Shown in pieces: positions 5,147-6,422 of a stretch of DNA of 6,422 bases. Where the stretch lies: positions 1 to 6,422 of the forward strand of contig JAWLCQ010000234.1 in NCBI GenBank assembly GCA_041687095.1, written 5' to 3'. This DNA comes from JAWLCQ01 sp041687095 (GTDB lineage Bacteria; Planctomycetota; Phycisphaerae; SM23-33). The notes under the pieces are model-generated. The model did not search any database and was not told the origin of the DNA. It worked only from the letters and a program-made list of their open reading frames with translations. Position 1 is the first letter of the stretch. Every line of letters begins with the position of its first letter. The translations under genes and the position numbers were made by a program.

Positions 5147-6022
5147 ATGGTACGACGAAGATCGAGACCCCGGCGCAGACGCAGTCATCCCCTGCACCGT
5201 GAAGCGCTGTACCGCCTGGCGATGGTGATCGGGCCCGTCTTCCGCCTCGCCGCGGCGGCGGGGGTTCCGATGGGATGGCGCCACACCCTGGACGTATCCC
5301 GCCCCCGCCTCGGCGTCCCCCACCTCGGCCCCGGCTGGGATGGCGCGACGCTCGCCCTTCTCACCGACCTGCACGTCGGGCCCGTATTCAACCTGCGGGA
5401 CCTGGAGCGGGTCGTCCGCGCGACCAATGCTCTCGCGCCCGACCTCGTGATCCTCGGGGGGGACCTCGTCCGCCAAGCCGCCGACGCCGACCGCTCCGTC
5501 TCCCGCCAGCTCGCGCAGCTCCGGGCAGCGCTGGGCGTCTTCGCGGTGATGGGCAACCACGACTTCTGGGGCCCCCGCTCCCGCGTGCCCCGCACGCTCC
5601 GCCGCGCCGGGATCGACGTGCTCCGCAACGAGCACCGCATCCTGCACCGCAACGGCGACCCGCTGTGCCTGGCGGGCGTGGACGACCTGTGGGAGGGCCA
5701 CGCCGATCTCCCCGCCGCCCTCGCCGGCGTCCCCGAGGGCCTCCCGCGGATCCTCCTGTCGCACAACCCCGACCTCGCCGAGGACCTCCCCGCCTCTCCG
5801 CGGGTGGACCTCGTCCTCAGCGGGCACACGCACGGGGGGCAGATCCTCCTGCCGCTCCTGTGGCGATACGCGACACCGCTGACGCACCTGAAGTACCTTC
5901 GCGGGTACGTCCAGGGCCCGCGGTGCGGGGTGTACGTCTCCCGCGGGCTGGGCGTGGTGGGCATCCCCCTCCGCTTCCGCAGCCCGCCCGAACTGCCCCT
6001 CATCACGCTGCGAAGCCCCTGA
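5147..6022 (+). CDS. Calcineurin-like metallophosphoesterase, YaeI/YkuE/LpxG type
   Basis: 291 residues from ATG 5147. The frame is open back to 4772 but that extension crosses the structured RNA and terminator, so it is not coding; ATG 5222 is a later alternative. The N-terminus is Arg-rich (residues 3-12) followed by an amphipathic to moderately hydrophobic segment (about 21-44), suggesting membrane association. The metallophosphoesterase signature is complete: LLTDLHVG (D74, H76), LGGD (D106), MGNHD (N137, H138), LLSHNPD (H206) and SGHTHGGQ (H227, H229), consistent with a two-metal site. The order and the GHTHGGQ ending fit the YaeI/YkuE group, some of whose members cleave UDP-2,3-diacylglucosamine in lipid A synthesis (LpxG). 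Whether this one acts on that substrate cannot be read from sequence, since other lipid A genes are absent here. It lies immediately after the terminator at 5078 and may be controlled by the preceding RNA. Confidence 0.92.
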   Translation: MVRRRSRPRRRRSHPLHREALYRLAMVIGPVFRLAAAAGVPMGWRHTLDVSRPRLGVPHLGPGWDGATLALLTDLHVGPVFNLRDLERVVRATNALAPDLVILGGDLVRQAADADRSVSRQLAQLRAALGVFAVMGNHDFWGPRSRVPRTLRRAGIDVLRNEHRILHRNGDPLCLAGVDDLWEGHADLPAALAGVPEGLPRILLSHNPDLAEDLPASPRVDLVLSGHTHGGQILLPLLWRYATPLTHLKYLRGYVQGPRCGVYVSRGLGVVGIPLRFRSPPELPLITLRSP

Positions 6023-6044
6023 GAACCTCCCCCCAAAGCGAGCA

Positions 6045-6066
6045 GGGATGCAGGGGATGCAGGGGA
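6045..6066. repeat. Short 9-nt tandem repeat
   Basis: GGGATGCAG is repeated twice and followed by GGGA (about 2.4 exact copies), 22 nt after the stop of the phosphoesterase gene. Too short to assign a role. Confidence 0.6.
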
Positions 6067-6120
6067 GATTTCGGAATGCGGGTTTCGATACCCGTTCACG
6101 GGATGGCCCGAGATGGGGAC

Positions 6121-6157
6121 CACCCCCACGCCGCATGCTGTCTGCGGCGTGGGGGTG
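6121..6157. terminator. Perfect 15-bp hairpin downstream of the phosphoesterase gene
   Basis: CACCCCCACGCCGCA (6121-6135) pairs with TGCGGCGTGGGGGTG (6143-6157), 7-nt loop. It lies about 100 nt after the stop. Only scattered Ts follow on the + strand, so it may be a weak intrinsic terminator, a 3' stabiliser, or a dispersed palindrome. Confidence 0.5.
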
Positions 6158-6202
6158 TTGAGCCCTCGTTGTTCTACGCATCTCGGCGTCCCGGCGCCCC
6201 GA

Positions 6203-6390
6203 GCGCGTGCGTTGGGGGTCTCCTGACCCCCAACGTCCGGGAACGAGCGGAACGTCTCCGCGCCAGCGTTATGGCGGCGCTTCGGTCGCGGCGGTCCCCG
6301 CCGCGATGGGGGCGCTCCAATGACGCTGACGCGGAGGCGTCCCTCGCCCCTCCCGGACGCCGGGGGTCAGGAGACCCCCGGCGCACGCGC
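6203..6390. repeat. 188-bp nested imperfect palindrome
   Basis: The two halves are inverted copies about a centre near 6296. The outer arms GCGCGTGC (6203-6210) and GCACGCGC (6383-6390) are exact. GTCCGGGA (6235-6242) pairs with TCCCGGAC (6351-6358), and the 6252-6272 arm matches 6321-6341 with a few changes that are mostly transitions. Each half holds its own 10-bp hairpin: GTTGGGGGTC/GACCCCCAAC (6211-6234) and GCCGGGGGTC/GACCCCCGGC (6359-6382). The centre is TCGCGGCGG/CCGCCGCGA (6286-6306). This could be a non-autonomous mobile element, a REP doublet or a structured RNA. No transposase or target duplication is seen. Confidence 0.7.
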
Positions 6391-6417
6391 GGGGGGCGGA
6401 TCAGGGGTCCCCCCGCG
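6388..6417. repeat. G/C-run hairpin at the right edge
   Basis: CGCGGGGGG (6388-6396) pairs with CCCCCCGCG (6409-6417), 12-nt loop. It shares its first bases with the outer arm of the 188-bp palindrome, so the two structures are mutually exclusive there. Confidence 0.5.
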
Positions 6418-6422
6418 CCCCC

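Overview
The window is very GC-rich (roughly 70% by eye) except for a distinctly less GC-rich island at about 4130-5100. It carries two tandem membrane proteins with TPR tails of the bacterial TMTC-like type, and the C-terminal CPDPAVRNG-type TPR motif is one I associate with Planctomycetota and Verrucomicrobiota. A planctomycete-like chromosome, possibly metagenomic, is the best guess. No rRNA, tRNA or other taxonomic marker is present, so the assignment is tentative.

Region 1 (1-3669): two same-direction paralogues. The first is cut by the left window edge (stop at 1421). The second is complete, with a GT-C-type DD motif, a multi-pass membrane core with the DUF1736-like DK-TDFH block, and a TPR tail. 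The second gene contains an Arg/Pro-rich in-frame insert with a perfect palindrome and a G9 tract.

Region 2 (3670-4262): non-coding. It opens with strong hairpins, one of which is a terminator-like stem just after the stop codon and another a REP-like 16-bp stem. It then holds a compact regulatory unit: four 17-bp hyphenated palindromes (4013-4092) matching TGYYGCA-N3-TRCGRCA apart from one base in the first site, upstream of a -24/-12 promoter TGGCACGGGGGTTGTT (4201). This is the architecture of a sigma-54 promoter activated by an NtrC-type enhancer-binding protein.

Region 3 (4263-5078): the sigma-54 unit drives a 140-residue orphan protein that resembles a degenerate response-regulator receiver domain. 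Its stop codon lies inside a hairpin. A further run of hairpins follows, then a candidate structured RNA of about 280 nt made of two similar domains. Each domain has a closing helix, a hairpin presenting the identical loop AGATGAGCGC on a stem that differs by a compensatory base-pair change, and a second hairpin presenting TCCTCC. The RNA ends in a convincing intrinsic terminator (GCAA loop, T7 tail). I recognise no known RNA family. It could be a free small RNA, a 3'-UTR-derived RNA of the sigma-54 transcript, or a tandem riboswitch-like leader of the next gene.

Region 4 (5147-6022): a calcineurin-like metallophosphoesterase of the YaeI/YkuE/LpxG type with all metal-binding motifs. It possibly starts from a leaderless transcript.

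Region 5 (6023-6422): no gene seen. It contains a short 9-nt tandem repeat, a perfect 15-bp terminator-like hairpin and a 188-bp nested imperfect palindrome running almost to the right edge.

The main point of interest is the combination at 4013-5078: a four-site enhancer, a sigma-54 promoter, a pseudo-receiver gene and a tandem-domain RNA with its own terminator.
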